This document shows positions 34,335 to 42,728 of a stretch of DNA of 64,000 bases, one piece after another. The stretch's first letter is position 1. Every line of letters starts with the position of its first letter. Made by a program: the position numbers and the translations under genes. Below the pieces are notes generated by a model, which searched no databases, was not told the origin of the DNA, and saw nothing but the letters and a program-made list of their open reading frames with translations. This stretch comes from Ga0077527 sp964531455 (GTDB taxonomy: Bacteria; Pseudomonadota; Gammaproteobacteria; Burkholderiales; SG8-41): assembly GCA_964531455.1 (NCBI GenBank), contig CAZHFZ010000010.1, positions 19,275 to 83,274 of the forward strand, in the 5' to 3' direction.

Positions 34335-35202
34335 AAATGTGGTGTTCGATAAACGCGCAGTTCGCCGCTCGTTTGATCGGGCCTCAAGCACTTACGATGC
34401 GGCGGCGGTGTTGCAGCACGAGGTGTGCCGGCGCAGTCTGGAGCGTCTTGATTTCATACGTCATGCGCCGGCACGCATCCTTGACGCCGGTTGCGGCACC
34501 GGTAACGCCTGGAAAGGATTGGGTGCACGTTATCCGGCTGCACGCATCATCGGGCTGGATCTGGCGCCCGGCATGCTGCGACAGGCCGGGACGACGGTGT
34601 CATGGCGTCAGCGTTTGATGCGGCGCGCGCCGCTGTTGGTATGTGGCGACCTCGAACGGCTGCCGCTGGCGACGGGCAGCATTGATCTGGCCTGGAGCAA
34701 TCTGGCGCTGCAGTGGGTCAATGCGCTGCCGCAGTCGTTTGCCGAAATGCGCCGCGTGCTGGCGCCGGGCGGTTTGTTCATGTTTACGACCTTCGGCCCC
34801 GATACGCTGAAGGAATTGCGCGCAGCGCAGACGGATACCGATGGACATCGCCATGTCAGCCGCTTCATTGACATGCACGATATCGGCGACATGCTGGTCG
34901 GGTGCGGTTTTGCCGATCCGGTGATCGATATGGAAACCTTTACCCTGACCTACGACGATGCGCGTGCAGTGATGCGTGATCTCAAGTCGATCGGTGCACA
35001 CAATGCCGCCACTGATCGTCCATCCACGCTTTCCGGCAAACAATGGCTGGCGGCGGTTGAGCGCAAATACGAGGTTTTTCGCCGTGACGGCAAACTGCCG
35101 GCAACCTTTGAGGTCATTTACGGCCACGCGTGGCTTCCTGCTCCGCGGCTGGGGCCTGGGGGCAAGCCGGTGATCGAGATCAAAGCGGTCGGCGGGAGCT
35201 GA
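34327..35202 (+). CDS. bioC: Malonyl-[ACP] O-methyltransferase BioC
   Basis: SAM-dependent methyltransferase (291 residues) that methylates malonyl-ACP to start pimelate synthesis on the fatty acid machinery. N-terminal VRRSFDRASSTYDAAAVLQ, SAM motif ILDAGCGTGNAWKGL, and WSNLALQWVN are the BioC signatures. The ATG at 34327 overlaps bioH by 8 nt; the long upstream extension of the frame lies in bioH and is not used. Confidence 0.94.
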   Translation: MNENVVFDKRAVRRSFDRASSTYDAAAVLQHEVCRRSLERLDFIRHAPARILDAGCGTGNAWKGLGARYPAARIIGLDLAPGMLRQAGTTVSWRQRLMRRAPLLVCGDLERLPLATGSIDLAWSNLALQWVNALPQSFAEMRRVLAPGGLFMFTTFGPDTLKELRAAQTDTDGHRHVSRFIDMHDIGDMLVGCGFADPVIDMETFTLTYDDARAVMRDLKSIGAHNAATDRPSTLSGKQWLAAVERKYEVFRRDGKLPATFEVIYGHAWLPAPRLGPGGKPVIEIKAVGGS

Positions 35203-35203
35203 G

Positions 35204-35893
35204 ATGCGGACGCGCGGCATATTCATCGCAGGAACGGATACCGGTGTCGGTAAAACACTGATTGCCTGCGCTGTGCTGCGCGGTCTGGCAGGGACGGGTT
35301 TGCGCGTGGTCGGGATGAAACCGGTTGCCGCTGGCGCGACACGCCGTCGTGGTGTCTGGATCAATGATGATGCGGAGCAACTGCGGGCTGCATCCAGTGT
35401 GGAGGCGCCGCAGAGTTCGATCAATCCCTATTGTTTTGCGCCGCCTGTGGCGCCTCATCTGGCTGCACGCGAGGCGCGGACTGTAATCCGCATGTCTGTG
35501 CTTGTCCGCCATTACGCACGGCTTGCGGCGCTTGCTGATGTGGTCGTGGTTGAGGGTGTGGGCGGGCTGCTGGTCCCGTTGGGGCCGCGATTGAGCGCTG
35601 CGGCCATCCCTGAGCGGCTGAATCTGCCGGTGGTGCTGGTTGTCGGCATGCGCCTCGGTTGTCTTAACCACGCACTGTTGACGGTGGAGGCGATGCAGGT
35701 TCGCGGGATGCGTCTGGCGGGCTGGATTGCAAACGTCATCGATCCGGCCATGGCGCGCCGGGAAGAGAATCTCCAGACTTTGAAACGGCGTATTGCAGCT
35801 CCTTTGCTGGGGGTCGTAAACCATTCAACCAAACCGGACGTCGTCCGTGCCGCGCGATCTCTAGACATCAGTCGCATTAATGTGGTTATTTAA
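35204..35893 (+). CDS. bioD: Dethiobiotin synthetase
   Basis: ATP-dependent carboxylase closing the ureido ring of dethiobiotin. 229 residues; P-loop GTDTGVGKT (about 10-18), MKPVAAGA with the substrate-binding Lys, the INDDAEQLRAAS segment, and VVEGVGGLLVPL. Last gene of bioBFHCD, 1 bp after bioC. bioA is not in this window. Confidence 0.96.
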   Translation: MRTRGIFIAGTDTGVGKTLIACAVLRGLAGTGLRVVGMKPVAAGATRRRGVWINDDAEQLRAASSVEAPQSSINPYCFAPPVAPHLAAREARTVIRMSVLVRHYARLAALADVVVVEGVGGLLVPLGPRLSAAAIPERLNLPVVLVVGMRLGCLNHALLTVEAMQVRGMRLAGWIANVIDPAMARREENLQTLKRRIAAPLLGVVNHSTKPDVVRAARSLDISRINVVI

Positions 35894-35928
35894 GAGGGAA
35901 AACCGACTGCTTTTAAAGGGCTTTTTGG

Positions 35929-35958
35929 TTGCGATGGACCCTCCCATTGTGCTAAAGT
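35929..35958 (+). promoter_or_regulatory. Candidate promoter of the cytochrome oxidase operon
   Basis: TTGCGA (35929-35934), 18 bp, extended -10 TGC-TAAAGT (35950-35958). The GTG start of the DUF2244 gene is 30 bp downstream. Confidence 0.5.
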
Positions 35959-35988
35959 CCGCGCGGTTGAAAAGGATAGTCGGCGCCG

Positions 35989-36471
35989 GTGACGACAGAG
36001 CCCCATTACGATGCGGATTTGGCGGGATGCGGCGCCGAATTTACATATTTCAAGCGTCATTGCAGTTCTCTGGACTGGCGTTTGCTGTGTCTTGTGTTCG
36101 GTTCGCTGTCCCTGTTTTTGGTGTTGGTAGCGTCTGCATTTGCCGCCGCGGGAGCATGGATGATCATCCCGTTTGCCGGCGTCGAGATTGCTGGTCTGGG
36201 TGTCGCAGCATGGTGGACGCTGAAACGTTCGGGCGATTTCGAGCGGCTGGCGTTTGTTGGTGACCGCATTCTTGTCGAAATCAGGGAACAGGGTTTTTCG
36301 AGTCAGTTTGAGTTCAACCGCTGCTGGGTGCGGCTGGTGAACGGGAATGCCGGCGGGTTTGCCTTGCGTTCCCACGGCCGTGAAGTCGCCATCGGGCGGT
36401 TTTGCGGCGAGGAAAGCCGGCAGGAGCTGGCGCGCGAGTTGCGCAGCCGTCTTGGCGGTCAACGGATTTAG
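35989..36471 (+). CDS. DUF2244 membrane protein
   Basis: A 160-residue integral membrane protein with two adjacent transmembrane helices (LLCLVFGSLSLFLVLVASAF and AAGAWMIIPFAGVEIAGLGV) in the first 75 residues and a cytoplasmic beta-rich domain. Matches the DUF2244 layout; such genes are regularly found directly upstream of coxB in beta- and alphaproteobacteria, so an assembly or regulatory role for the oxidase is likely, but no function is proven. GTG start. Confidence 0.75.
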   Translation: MTTEPHYDADLAGCGAEFTYFKRHCSSLDWRLLCLVFGSLSLFLVLVASAFAAAGAWMIIPFAGVEIAGLGVAAWWTLKRSGDFERLAFVGDRILVEIREQGFSSQFEFNRCWVRLVNGNAGGFALRSHGREVAIGRFCGEESRQELARELRSRLGGQRI

Positions 36472-36503
36472 CGGATCAATCGGGTTACAGGAGTGGGGGA
36501 AGA

Positions 36504-37643
36504 ATGAGCATCAAGGGGATCAAGAGTTGGGTTTTAGCGGGCGCGCTGTATTTCTGGTCATTTGCGGCGTGGGCTGAATACAAGCTCAACCTGCAGACAC
36601 CGCAGACGCTGCTCGGCGAAAAAATCTACAACCTGCACACGATCATCACGATCATCTGCTTCATCATTTTCGTCGGCGTTTTCGGCTTCATGTTCTATTC
36701 GGTGTTCAAGCACCGCAAGTCGGTTGGACACAAGGCGGCCCAGTTCCATGAAAACACCGCGGTCGAGGTGGCGTGGACCCTGATCCCTTTCGTGATCCTG
36801 ATCGCGCTGGCGGTTCCGGCAACAGGCACGTTGATTGCGATGCGTGACACCTCCGAGCCCGATATCACCATCAAGGCCACCGGTTACCAGTGGAAATGGG
36901 GCTACGACTATCTGAAAGGCGAAGGCGAGGGCATCAGCTTCTACAGCACTTTGTCGACCCCGCGCGCCCAGATTGACGGTACGGATACCGCCGGCCGCAA
37001 TGCGAATCCCCATTACCTCCTCGAAACCGATAATCATGTCGTGGTTCCCGTAGGCAAGAAAATCCGCATTCTTACGACCGCCGCTGACGTGATCCATGCT
37101 TGGTACGTGCCCGCGCTGGCGGTCAAGCAGGATGCAATTCCCGGATTCATACGCGACACCTGGTTCAAGGCGGAAAAAGCAGGCATCTACCGCGGCCAAT
37201 GCGCCGAACTGTGCGGCAAGGATCATGGCTTCATGCCGATCGTGGTTGAAGTGATGGAGCCCGCCCAGTACACCGCATGGGTTGGCGCGCAGCAGAAAAA
37301 AGTGGCGGCTGCCAAGGTTGATCCCAACAAGACCTGGACCATGGAAGATCTGAAGGCGCACGGCGACAAAATCTACGCGCAGAATTGCGTGGCTTGCCAC
37401 CAGGCCACCGGCATGGGCGTGCCCGGCGCCTTCCCGGCATTGTCTGGCTCCAAGGTTGCTGTCGGGCCCAAACCAGACCAGATCAAGCTGATGCTGAATG
37501 GCAAGCAGGGAACGGCCATGGCCTCATTCAAGCACTTGTCGGATGTTGATCTGGCAGGGGTTATCACCTATACCCGCAACAGCTGGTCGAACAAGACCGG
37601 CGACGCGGTGACCCCGGCCGAAATCAAGGCTGCACGGAACTAA
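36504..37643 (+). CDS. coxB: Cytochrome c oxidase subunit II with fused cytochrome c domain
   Basis: Subunit II of a caa3-type oxidase, 379 residues. Signal peptide (1-24), two transmembrane helices (about 43-65 and 90-110), a periplasmic cupredoxin domain with the CuA ligands (His in VIHAWYVP; C233 and C237 in RGQCAELCGKDHGFMP) and a C-terminal class I cytochrome c domain (CVACH at 295-299, axial Met in the MASFKHL region). Electrons go from cytochrome c via heme c and CuA to subunit I. ATG at 36504 after AGGAGTGGGGGA; the frame's longer upstream extension overlaps DUF2244 and is rejected. Confidence 0.96.
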   Translation: MSIKGIKSWVLAGALYFWSFAAWAEYKLNLQTPQTLLGEKIYNLHTIITIICFIIFVGVFGFMFYSVFKHRKSVGHKAAQFHENTAVEVAWTLIPFVILIALAVPATGTLIAMRDTSEPDITIKATGYQWKWGYDYLKGEGEGISFYSTLSTPRAQIDGTDTAGRNANPHYLLETDNHVVVPVGKKIRILTTAADVIHAWYVPALAVKQDAIPGFIRDTWFKAEKAGIYRGQCAELCGKDHGFMPIVVEVMEPAQYTAWVGAQQKKVAAAKVDPNKTWTMEDLKAHGDKIYAQNCVACHQATGMGVPGAFPALSGSKVAVGPKPDQIKLMLNGKQGTAMASFKHLSDVDLAGVITYTRNSWSNKTGDAVTPAEIKAARN

Positions 37644-37664
37644 TTCAGGCTCCAGGAGAACTCA

Positions 37665-39251
37665 ATGGACGCAGCACACGCAAACTCTCACGACCACGAC
37701 GATCACGGGCATAAACCGAGCGGAATCGCGCGCTGGGTGATGTCAACCAACCACAAGGACATCGGCACGATGTATCTGTGGTTCAGTTTCACGATGTTCC
37801 TCGTGGGCGGCGTGATGGCTTTGATCATCCGTTCCGAACTGTTCCAGCCCGGTCTGCAAATCGTGCAGCCGGACTTCTTCAATTCGATGACCACCTACCA
37901 TGGCCTGATCATGGTGTTTGGCGCGATCATGCCGGCATTCGTCGGGTTTGCTAACTGGCTGATCCCGATGCAGGTTGGCGCGCCTGACATGGCGTTCCCG
38001 CGGATGAACAACCTTTCGTTCTGGCTGTTGCCCCCCGCAGCGTTGCTGTTGATCGCCGCGCAGTTCATGCCGGGCGGCGGTGCAGGTGTAGGCTGGACGA
38101 TGTACGCGCCGCTGTCGACTCAGGCCGGCCCCGCGATGGATCTGACCATTTTTGCCGTGCACATCCTCGGCATCTCGTCGATCATGGGTTCGATCAACAT
38201 CATCACCACCATCCTCAACATGCGCGCTCCCGGGCTGACGCTGATGAAGATGCCGCTGTTCTGCTGGACCTGGCTGATTACCGCCTATCTGCTGGTCGCC
38301 GTAATGCCGGTGCTCGCCGGTGCGGTCACGATGACACTGACCGATCGTCACTTCGGAACGCATTTTTTCAATGCGGCCGGTGGCGGTGACCCCGTCCTTT
38401 ACCAGCATATTTTCTGGTTCTTTGGTCATCCCGAGGTTTACATCATCGCAATCCCTGCGTTCGGTGTGGTGTCGCAGGTGATCCCTGCGTTCTCCCGCAA
38501 GCCCCTGTTCGGCTACGCTTCGATGGTCTACGCAACAGCTTCGATCGCGATTCTGTCGTTCATGGTCTGGGCGCATCACATGTATACCTCCGGCATGCCG
38601 GTTGAGGCGCAGCTCTACTTCATGTACGCGACAGTGCTGATTGCCGTACCCACGGGAGTCAAGGTGTTCAACTGGGTCGCCACGATGTGGAGGGGCTCAC
38701 TGACATTCGAGACCCCGATGTTGTTTGCACTTGGCTTTCTGTTCCTGTTTACACTTGGCGGCTTTACCGGTCTTGTGCTATCGATCACACCGGTAGACGT
38801 GCAGCTGCACGACACCTACTACGTGGTGGCGCATTTCCACTACGTCATGGTTGCGGGCGCCCTGTTCTCCGCGTTTGCCGGCATCTATTTCTGGCTGCCG
38901 AAGTGGACCGGCAAGATGTACAACGAGACGCTGGGCAAGTGGCACTTCTGGCTGTCGCTGGTGTTCTTCAACGTCACCTTCTTCGTGCAGCATTTCCTGG
39001 GTCTGGCCGGCATGCCGCGCCGCATTCCGGACTACGCGGTGCAGTTCACCGAGTTCAACATGATTTCGTCGATCGGTGCCTTCGGTTTTGGCCTGTCGCA
39101 GCTCCTGTTCCTCTACATCGTGATCAAGTGCATCACCAGTGGAGAGAAAGCGCCCGACAAACCCTGGGAGGGCGCTGACAGCCTGGAATGGACGCATCTG
39201 CCCACCCCGGCGCCGTGGCACAGTTTTGAAACACCTCCAGTCATCAAGTAA
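37665..39251 (+). CDS. coxA: Cytochrome c oxidase subunit I
   Basis: Catalytic heme-copper subunit, 528 residues, 12 transmembrane helices. Hallmarks: TTYHGLIMVFGAIMPAF (heme a His), WFFGHPEVYIIAIPAFG with the CuB His and crosslinked Tyr, HHMYTSGM, and HDTYYVVAHFHYVM with both heme His ligands. A-family oxidase features (Glu in HPEV, Tyr) suggest full proton pumping. The start is the ATG at 37665, 21 bp after coxB. Confidence 0.98.
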   Translation: MDAAHANSHDHDDHGHKPSGIARWVMSTNHKDIGTMYLWFSFTMFLVGGVMALIIRSELFQPGLQIVQPDFFNSMTTYHGLIMVFGAIMPAFVGFANWLIPMQVGAPDMAFPRMNNLSFWLLPPAALLLIAAQFMPGGGAGVGWTMYAPLSTQAGPAMDLTIFAVHILGISSIMGSINIITTILNMRAPGLTLMKMPLFCWTWLITAYLLVAVMPVLAGAVTMTLTDRHFGTHFFNAAGGGDPVLYQHIFWFFGHPEVYIIAIPAFGVVSQVIPAFSRKPLFGYASMVYATASIAILSFMVWAHHMYTSGMPVEAQLYFMYATVLIAVPTGVKVFNWVATMWRGSLTFETPMLFALGFLFLFTLGGFTGLVLSITPVDVQLHDTYYVVAHFHYVMVAGALFSAFAGIYFWLPKWTGKMYNETLGKWHFWLSLVFFNVTFFVQHFLGLAGMPRRIPDYAVQFTEFNMISSIGAFGFGLSQLLFLYIVIKCITSGEKAPDKPWEGADSLEWTHLPTPAPWHSFETPPVIK

Positions 39252-39257
39252 TTCGCG

Positions 39258-39371
39258 ATGACCCAGCTAGAAGTCAAACGCAACAACCGTCGCACTGCCG
39301 CTGTGCTGTGGCTGATTGTTGCTGCGTTTTTCTTCGGCATAATGGCTAAATACTACTTTCTGGCCCGATGA
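39258..39371 (+). CDS. Cytochrome oxidase small assembly protein, 37 aa
   Basis: A 37-residue bitopic peptide: a polar, Arg/Asn-rich N-terminus (MTQLEVKRNNRRT) and one transmembrane helix (AAVLWLIVAAFFFGIMAKYY). It fills the gap between coxA and ctaG, with the ATG 6 bp after coxA and its stop overlapping the ctaG ATG by 4 nt. Similar tiny proteins occupy this place in other betaproteobacterial cox operons and are annotated as small assembly proteins. Small size makes it easy to miss, but context and coupling support it. Confidence 0.75.
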   Translation: MTQLEVKRNNRRTAAVLWLIVAAFFFGIMAKYYFLAR

Positions 39372-39916
39372 ACAAAGAACGCGCCAATCGCCGGTTGTTG
39401 ACCCGGCTGTCCATATTTGCCGTGGCAATGTTTGGCTTCGGATTCCTGCTGGTGCCGTTTTACGAAAAAATATGCGAAGTCACCGGGATCAATAATCTGA
39501 TCAAGCCGGCGGCTGCTGTCGAGAACACGCAGGTCGACAAGACACGCTGGGTTACGCTGGAGTTTGATTCCAATGCCCACGGCCTTGAATGGGATTTCAA
39601 GCCGGTTCAGCGCAGCGTTCGGGTGCATCCGGGCGAGATGGTCCAGATTGAATACCAGGTCCGCAACAACGGTGAAAATGCGATCGTCGGACAGGCAATC
39701 CCGAGCTATGGCCCGAAACATGCCGCACCCTATGTCAAAAAACTCGAATGTTTCTGCTTCAAGCAGCAACCGCTGCAGGCGGGCGAGGGCAAAATAATGC
39801 CGGTTCAGTTCGTCATTGATTCGACACTGCCGGCCGACGTGAATACGATTACGTTGTCTTACACCTTTTTCGAGGTCAAGGGCGCGGCAATACCCAAAGC
39901 CGGCGGCCAGGGATGA
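39368..39916 (+). CDS. ctaG: Cytochrome c oxidase assembly protein CtaG/Cox11
   Basis: Copper chaperone that inserts CuB into subunit I. 182 residues with one N-terminal transmembrane helix (LSIFAVAMFGFGFLLVPFY), then the Cox11 fold. The copper-binding ECFCFKQQPLQAGE motif (Cys pair near residue 126-128) and MPVQFVIDS are intact. Overlaps neighbours by 4 nt at both ends. Confidence 0.95.
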   Translation: MNKERANRRLLTRLSIFAVAMFGFGFLLVPFYEKICEVTGINNLIKPAAAVENTQVDKTRWVTLEFDSNAHGLEWDFKPVQRSVRVHPGEMVQIEYQVRNNGENAIVGQAIPSYGPKHAAPYVKKLECFCFKQQPLQAGEGKIMPVQFVIDSTLPADVNTITLSYTFFEVKGAAIPKAGGQG

Positions 39917-40119
39917 TGCAGGTAATGGCTGAGGTTCCGCAAAAAGCGACGCTGTTGCAGGTTGTGCGAATGGTTTTTTCGGCGTTTCTCGGCATACGCA
40001 AGCGCGTCGACCACGAGAGCATTGTTGTGACGCCAGTTCAGGTCATCATCGTAGGCCTTATGGCAGCGGCGGTATTCGTCGGCACGGTGGTTTCTGTGGT
40101 GCGACTGGTCATACGCTGA
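39913..40119 (+). CDS. DUF2970 small membrane protein
   Basis: A 68-residue protein with one C-terminal transmembrane helix (VQVIIVGLMAAAVFVGTVVS) and the N-terminal segment LLQVVRMVFSAFLGIRKR. This is the DUF2970 pattern, common between ctaG and coxC in betaproteobacteria. Two ATGs (39913 and 39925) are possible; the first overlaps ctaG. Function unknown; location suggests a link to oxidase assembly. Confidence 0.75.
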   Translation: MMQVMAEVPQKATLLQVVRMVFSAFLGIRKRVDHESIVVTPVQVIIVGLMAAAVFVGTVVSVVRLVIR

Positions 40120-40168
40120 CCTGTTGCGCAAGTAGGATTCAACGCAAGGATTCAGGGGAGAAGTGGAA

Positions 40169-41023
40169 ATGTCGAATCAAGCATCAGGCAACTATTACCT
40201 GCCGCAGCCCTCGCACTGGCCGATTGTCGCTTCGGTTGCTCTGGGCTTCATCGGTTTTGGCGCCTCGTTTTCAGTCAACAAAATGCCGTTGGGCTATGTG
40301 TTGCTCGGCATCGGATTTCTGATCCTTTTCTTCATGTTTGCGGGCTGGTTTACTGCCGTTGCCCAGGAGTCGCAGGGGGGGCATTACAGCAAACAGGTTG
40401 ACACGTCATTCCGCTGGGGCATGGGATGGTTCATATTCTCCGAGGTGATGTTTTTTGCCGCTTTCTTCGGCGTGCTGTTTTATATGCGGGTAATCTCCGT
40501 CCCTGACCTGGGATCACTGATTCACCAGGAGTTGCTGTGGCCCGGGTTCAAGTCTGCCTGGCCGGCGACCGGCCCCGGCATCAAGGAGACCTTCTCGCCG
40601 ATGGGCGCATGGGGTATTCCGGCACTGAATACGGCGCTGTTGTTGATGTCGGGTGTGACGCTGACCTGGGCGCACTGGGGATTGTTGAAGAATAAACGTT
40701 CACACCTCATCTGGGGCCTTGTCCTGACGATCGCATTGGGCATGGTCTTCATGGGATTCCAAGTTTATGAGTATGTGCATGCCTACAATGACCTGAATCT
40801 CAAACTGACGATGGGCGCTTATGGCGCGACCTTCTTCATGCTGACGGGCTTCCATGGTTTCCATGTAACGATCGGCACCATCATGCTGTGGGTAATCCTG
40901 TTCCGGAGCGTGGCAGGACATTTCACCCCGGAGAGCCATTTTGGTTTCGAGGGCGTGGCCTGGTACTGGCACTTCGTCGACGTCGTCTGGCTGGTCCTTT
41001 TCGTGGTTGTCTATTGGCTTTAA
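40169..41023 (+). CDS. coxC: Cytochrome c oxidase subunit III
   Basis: Seven-helix subunit III, 284 residues, stabilising subunit I and its proton uptake. Recognisable: YYLPQPSHWPI, RWGMGWFIFSEVMFFAAFF (with the conserved Glu), LTGFHGFHVTIGTIML and the C-terminal AWYWHFVDVVWLVLFVVVYW. The ATG at 40169 is 8 nt after AGGGGAG; a GTG at 40163 is too close to it. Followed by a strong terminator. Confidence 0.97.
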   Translation: MSNQASGNYYLPQPSHWPIVASVALGFIGFGASFSVNKMPLGYVLLGIGFLILFFMFAGWFTAVAQESQGGHYSKQVDTSFRWGMGWFIFSEVMFFAAFFGVLFYMRVISVPDLGSLIHQELLWPGFKSAWPATGPGIKETFSPMGAWGIPALNTALLLMSGVTLTWAHWGLLKNKRSHLIWGLVLTIALGMVFMGFQVYEYVHAYNDLNLKLTMGAYGATFFMLTGFHGFHVTIGTIMLWVILFRSVAGHFTPESHFGFEGVAWYWHFVDVVWLVLFVVVYWL

Positions 41024-41117
41024 TGGTTTAAGGCGGCGAACCGCGCAGCCGGGCAGATACAAGCCGGTGAAGTGCGGTTTGCACGGGGAGGAGGTACCCC
41101 CGATTCGGGGATTTGAG

Positions 41118-41145
41118 CGCCGCGCGAGATCGCGGCGTTTTTTTT
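41118..41145 (+). terminator. Intrinsic terminator after coxC
   Basis: Perfect 7-bp GC stem (CGCCGCG 41118-41124, CGCGGCG 41131-41137), 6-nt loop and eight T (41138-41145). Ends the DUF2244-coxC operon. Confidence 0.92.
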
Positions 41146-41193
41146 AGATGCAGCCCCGTGCCGGTTGCCGGAACGACAGGGACCAGTCCGTGT

Positions 41194-41388
41194 CTACAGT
41201 CGTGTGGTGATAAAGCCGAAATGAAAGCTCAGCATCAGCAGCAGGAACAGCGTGACGGACAGGGCGATCCTGACCGTCAACGCCTTGACCGTGCGTTCGG
41301 TAGTGCCGCGATCACGGATCATGTAATACAGCGCGGAACCGAGGCTGCCAAGTATGACAATGATGAAAAGTATGACGATTATGCGCAT
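41194..41388 (-). CDS. Twin-transmembrane protein (DUF2909)
   Basis: A 64-residue protein made almost wholly of two transmembrane helices (IIVILFIIVILGSLGSALYY and a second after a charged loop RDRGTTERTVKALTVR: ALSVTLFLLLMLSFHFGF). The pattern matches DUF2909 twin-TM proteins seen divergent to surf1 in betaproteobacteria. The start is the ATG at 41388; the frame opens 13 codons earlier but into the surf1 promoter. Divergent gap of 38 bp. Confidence 0.72.
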   Translation of the reverse strand: MRIIVILFIIVILGSLGSALYYMIRDRGTTERTVKALTVRIALSVTLFLLLMLSFHFGFITTRL

Positions 41389-41426
41389 GATGTTATGCGC
41401 CGAAGTGTAACCCAACCGGTATTCCA

Positions 41427-42155
41427 ATGGCGGCGATCAGTGTAGGTGCATTTACGTTCCAGCCCCGGATCTGGACGACGCTGCTGGCGACGGCAGGTGT
41501 GGTCCTGACTTTTTTTCTGGGCGAGTGGCAGATTGGCCGCGCAGATTTTAAACAGGGTTTGCAGGACCGTCAGAATGTGATGGCGCTGGAACCTGCGATC
41601 ACCATCGGCACCGCTACCCTGCCAACAGATGATGTTCTGTTGCGCAAAGTGGAGGTTCGCGGCGAATTCGCCCCCCAATACACCGTGTTTGTCGACAATC
41701 GGCTGTACAAGCATCAGCCTGGATACCACGTGGCAACGCCGCTGCGCATTGCCGGTTCGCAGCGGTATGTCCTGGTCAATCGCGGCTGGATGCCCGCCAG
41801 CCGCGACCGCAGCATGCCGGTGGTGGAAACTCCCGCAGGTGAGCAGCTCATCAAAGGTACTGCTGTGGGGTTCAGCGAACGCTACCTTGAGCTTTCAACG
41901 AAGGTCGCCGAGGGCAACGTGTGGCAGAACCTGGTGTTCGAGCGTTATCACCAGGCAACCGGGCTTGATCTTCAGCCGTTCGTGATCCAGCAGGATAGCG
42001 CTGTGGATGACGGTATCAAGCGCGAATGGAGCCGCCCCGATCTCGGACGCAACACGCATCTTGCCTATGCATTCCAGTGGTATGCGTTAAGTCTGGCCAT
42101 TCTTATTTACTACCTGGTAACCCATGTCAAAAGACGTTCAGCCCCAAAGCCGTAA
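41427..42155 (+). CDS. surf1: SURF1 family oxidase assembly protein
   Basis: Inner-membrane factor assisting heme a insertion into oxidase subunit I. 242 residues; N- and C-terminal transmembrane helices (ATAGVVLTFFLGEWQIGR; YAFQWYALSLAILIYYLV) flank a soluble domain with LRKVEVRGEF, GYHVATPLRI and YVLVNRGWMP. The 3' end overlaps the next gene by 32 nt. Confidence 0.93.
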   Translation: MAAISVGAFTFQPRIWTTLLATAGVVLTFFLGEWQIGRADFKQGLQDRQNVMALEPAITIGTATLPTDDVLLRKVEVRGEFAPQYTVFVDNRLYKHQPGYHVATPLRIAGSQRYVLVNRGWMPASRDRSMPVVETPAGEQLIKGTAVGFSERYLELSTKVAEGNVWQNLVFERYHQATGLDLQPFVIQQDSAVDDGIKREWSRPDLGRNTHLAYAFQWYALSLAILIYYLVTHVKRRSAPKP

Positions 42156-42699
42156 GACGCTGTGGCTGGTGGCGGCGGTCTGCATTGCGCCGTTCATCGC
42201 CTCATTCGCGACCTATTATTTCTACAAGCCGGAAGGGCGCATTAACTACGGACAGTTGATGGAGGCGAAGAAGCTTCCTGTCGAACCGCTGATGCAGTCG
42301 GCCGGCGGCGGGTTCACGCTGCGTCAGCTTGAAGGCAAGTGGATTTTTCTGGTTGTCGATGAAGCCGCCTGCGATGCGTACTGCGAAAAAAAGCTGTGGC
42401 AGATCCGCCAGATCCGTAAAACCCAGGGCAAATACCCGGAGCGCATCGAACGGATGTGGCTGATCACCGGTAAAGGCGAGCCGGCGCAGCGCTTGCGTAC
42501 GGAATTTGAAGGCACGTGGATGATCAACGCCCAGGGCAGCGGTTTGCTGGAGGCCTTGCCTTATGAAGGTGCGCGCACGGATCACATTTATGTGATCGAC
42601 CCGCTTGGAAATCTGGTACTTCGGTATCCGCGTGACGCCGATCCGAGCCGTATCCGCAAGGACATCGAGCGCTTGCTCAAGGTCTCTCGTATAGGTTGA
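42124..42699 (+). CDS. SCO1/SenC-like membrane-anchored thioredoxin-fold protein
   Basis: A 191-residue protein with an N-terminal transmembrane helix (LWLVAAVCIAPFIASFATYY) and a periplasmic thioredoxin-like domain. The metal/redox site reads DEAACDAYCEKK, a CxxxC as in SCO proteins, with a His further on (RTDHIYVIDPLG). Common between surf1 and ctaA in betaproteobacteria, where it is often mis-named. Probably aids copper delivery to the oxidase. It is distinct from the true sco gene at 44619. Confidence 0.78.
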   Translation: MSKDVQPQSRKTLWLVAAVCIAPFIASFATYYFYKPEGRINYGQLMEAKKLPVEPLMQSAGGGFTLRQLEGKWIFLVVDEAACDAYCEKKLWQIRQIRKTQGKYPERIERMWLITGKGEPAQRLRTEFEGTWMINAQGSGLLEALPYEGARTDHIYVIDPLGNLVLRYPRDADPSRIRKDIERLLKVSRIG

Positions 42700-42728
42700 T
42701 GTAAATAACTGTTTTTATTGGATATTTA

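Noticed and set aside
42713..42728. IHF-like site in front of ctaA
   Set aside because: The minus-strand read gives ATCCAA rather than ATCAA, so the consensus is broken.
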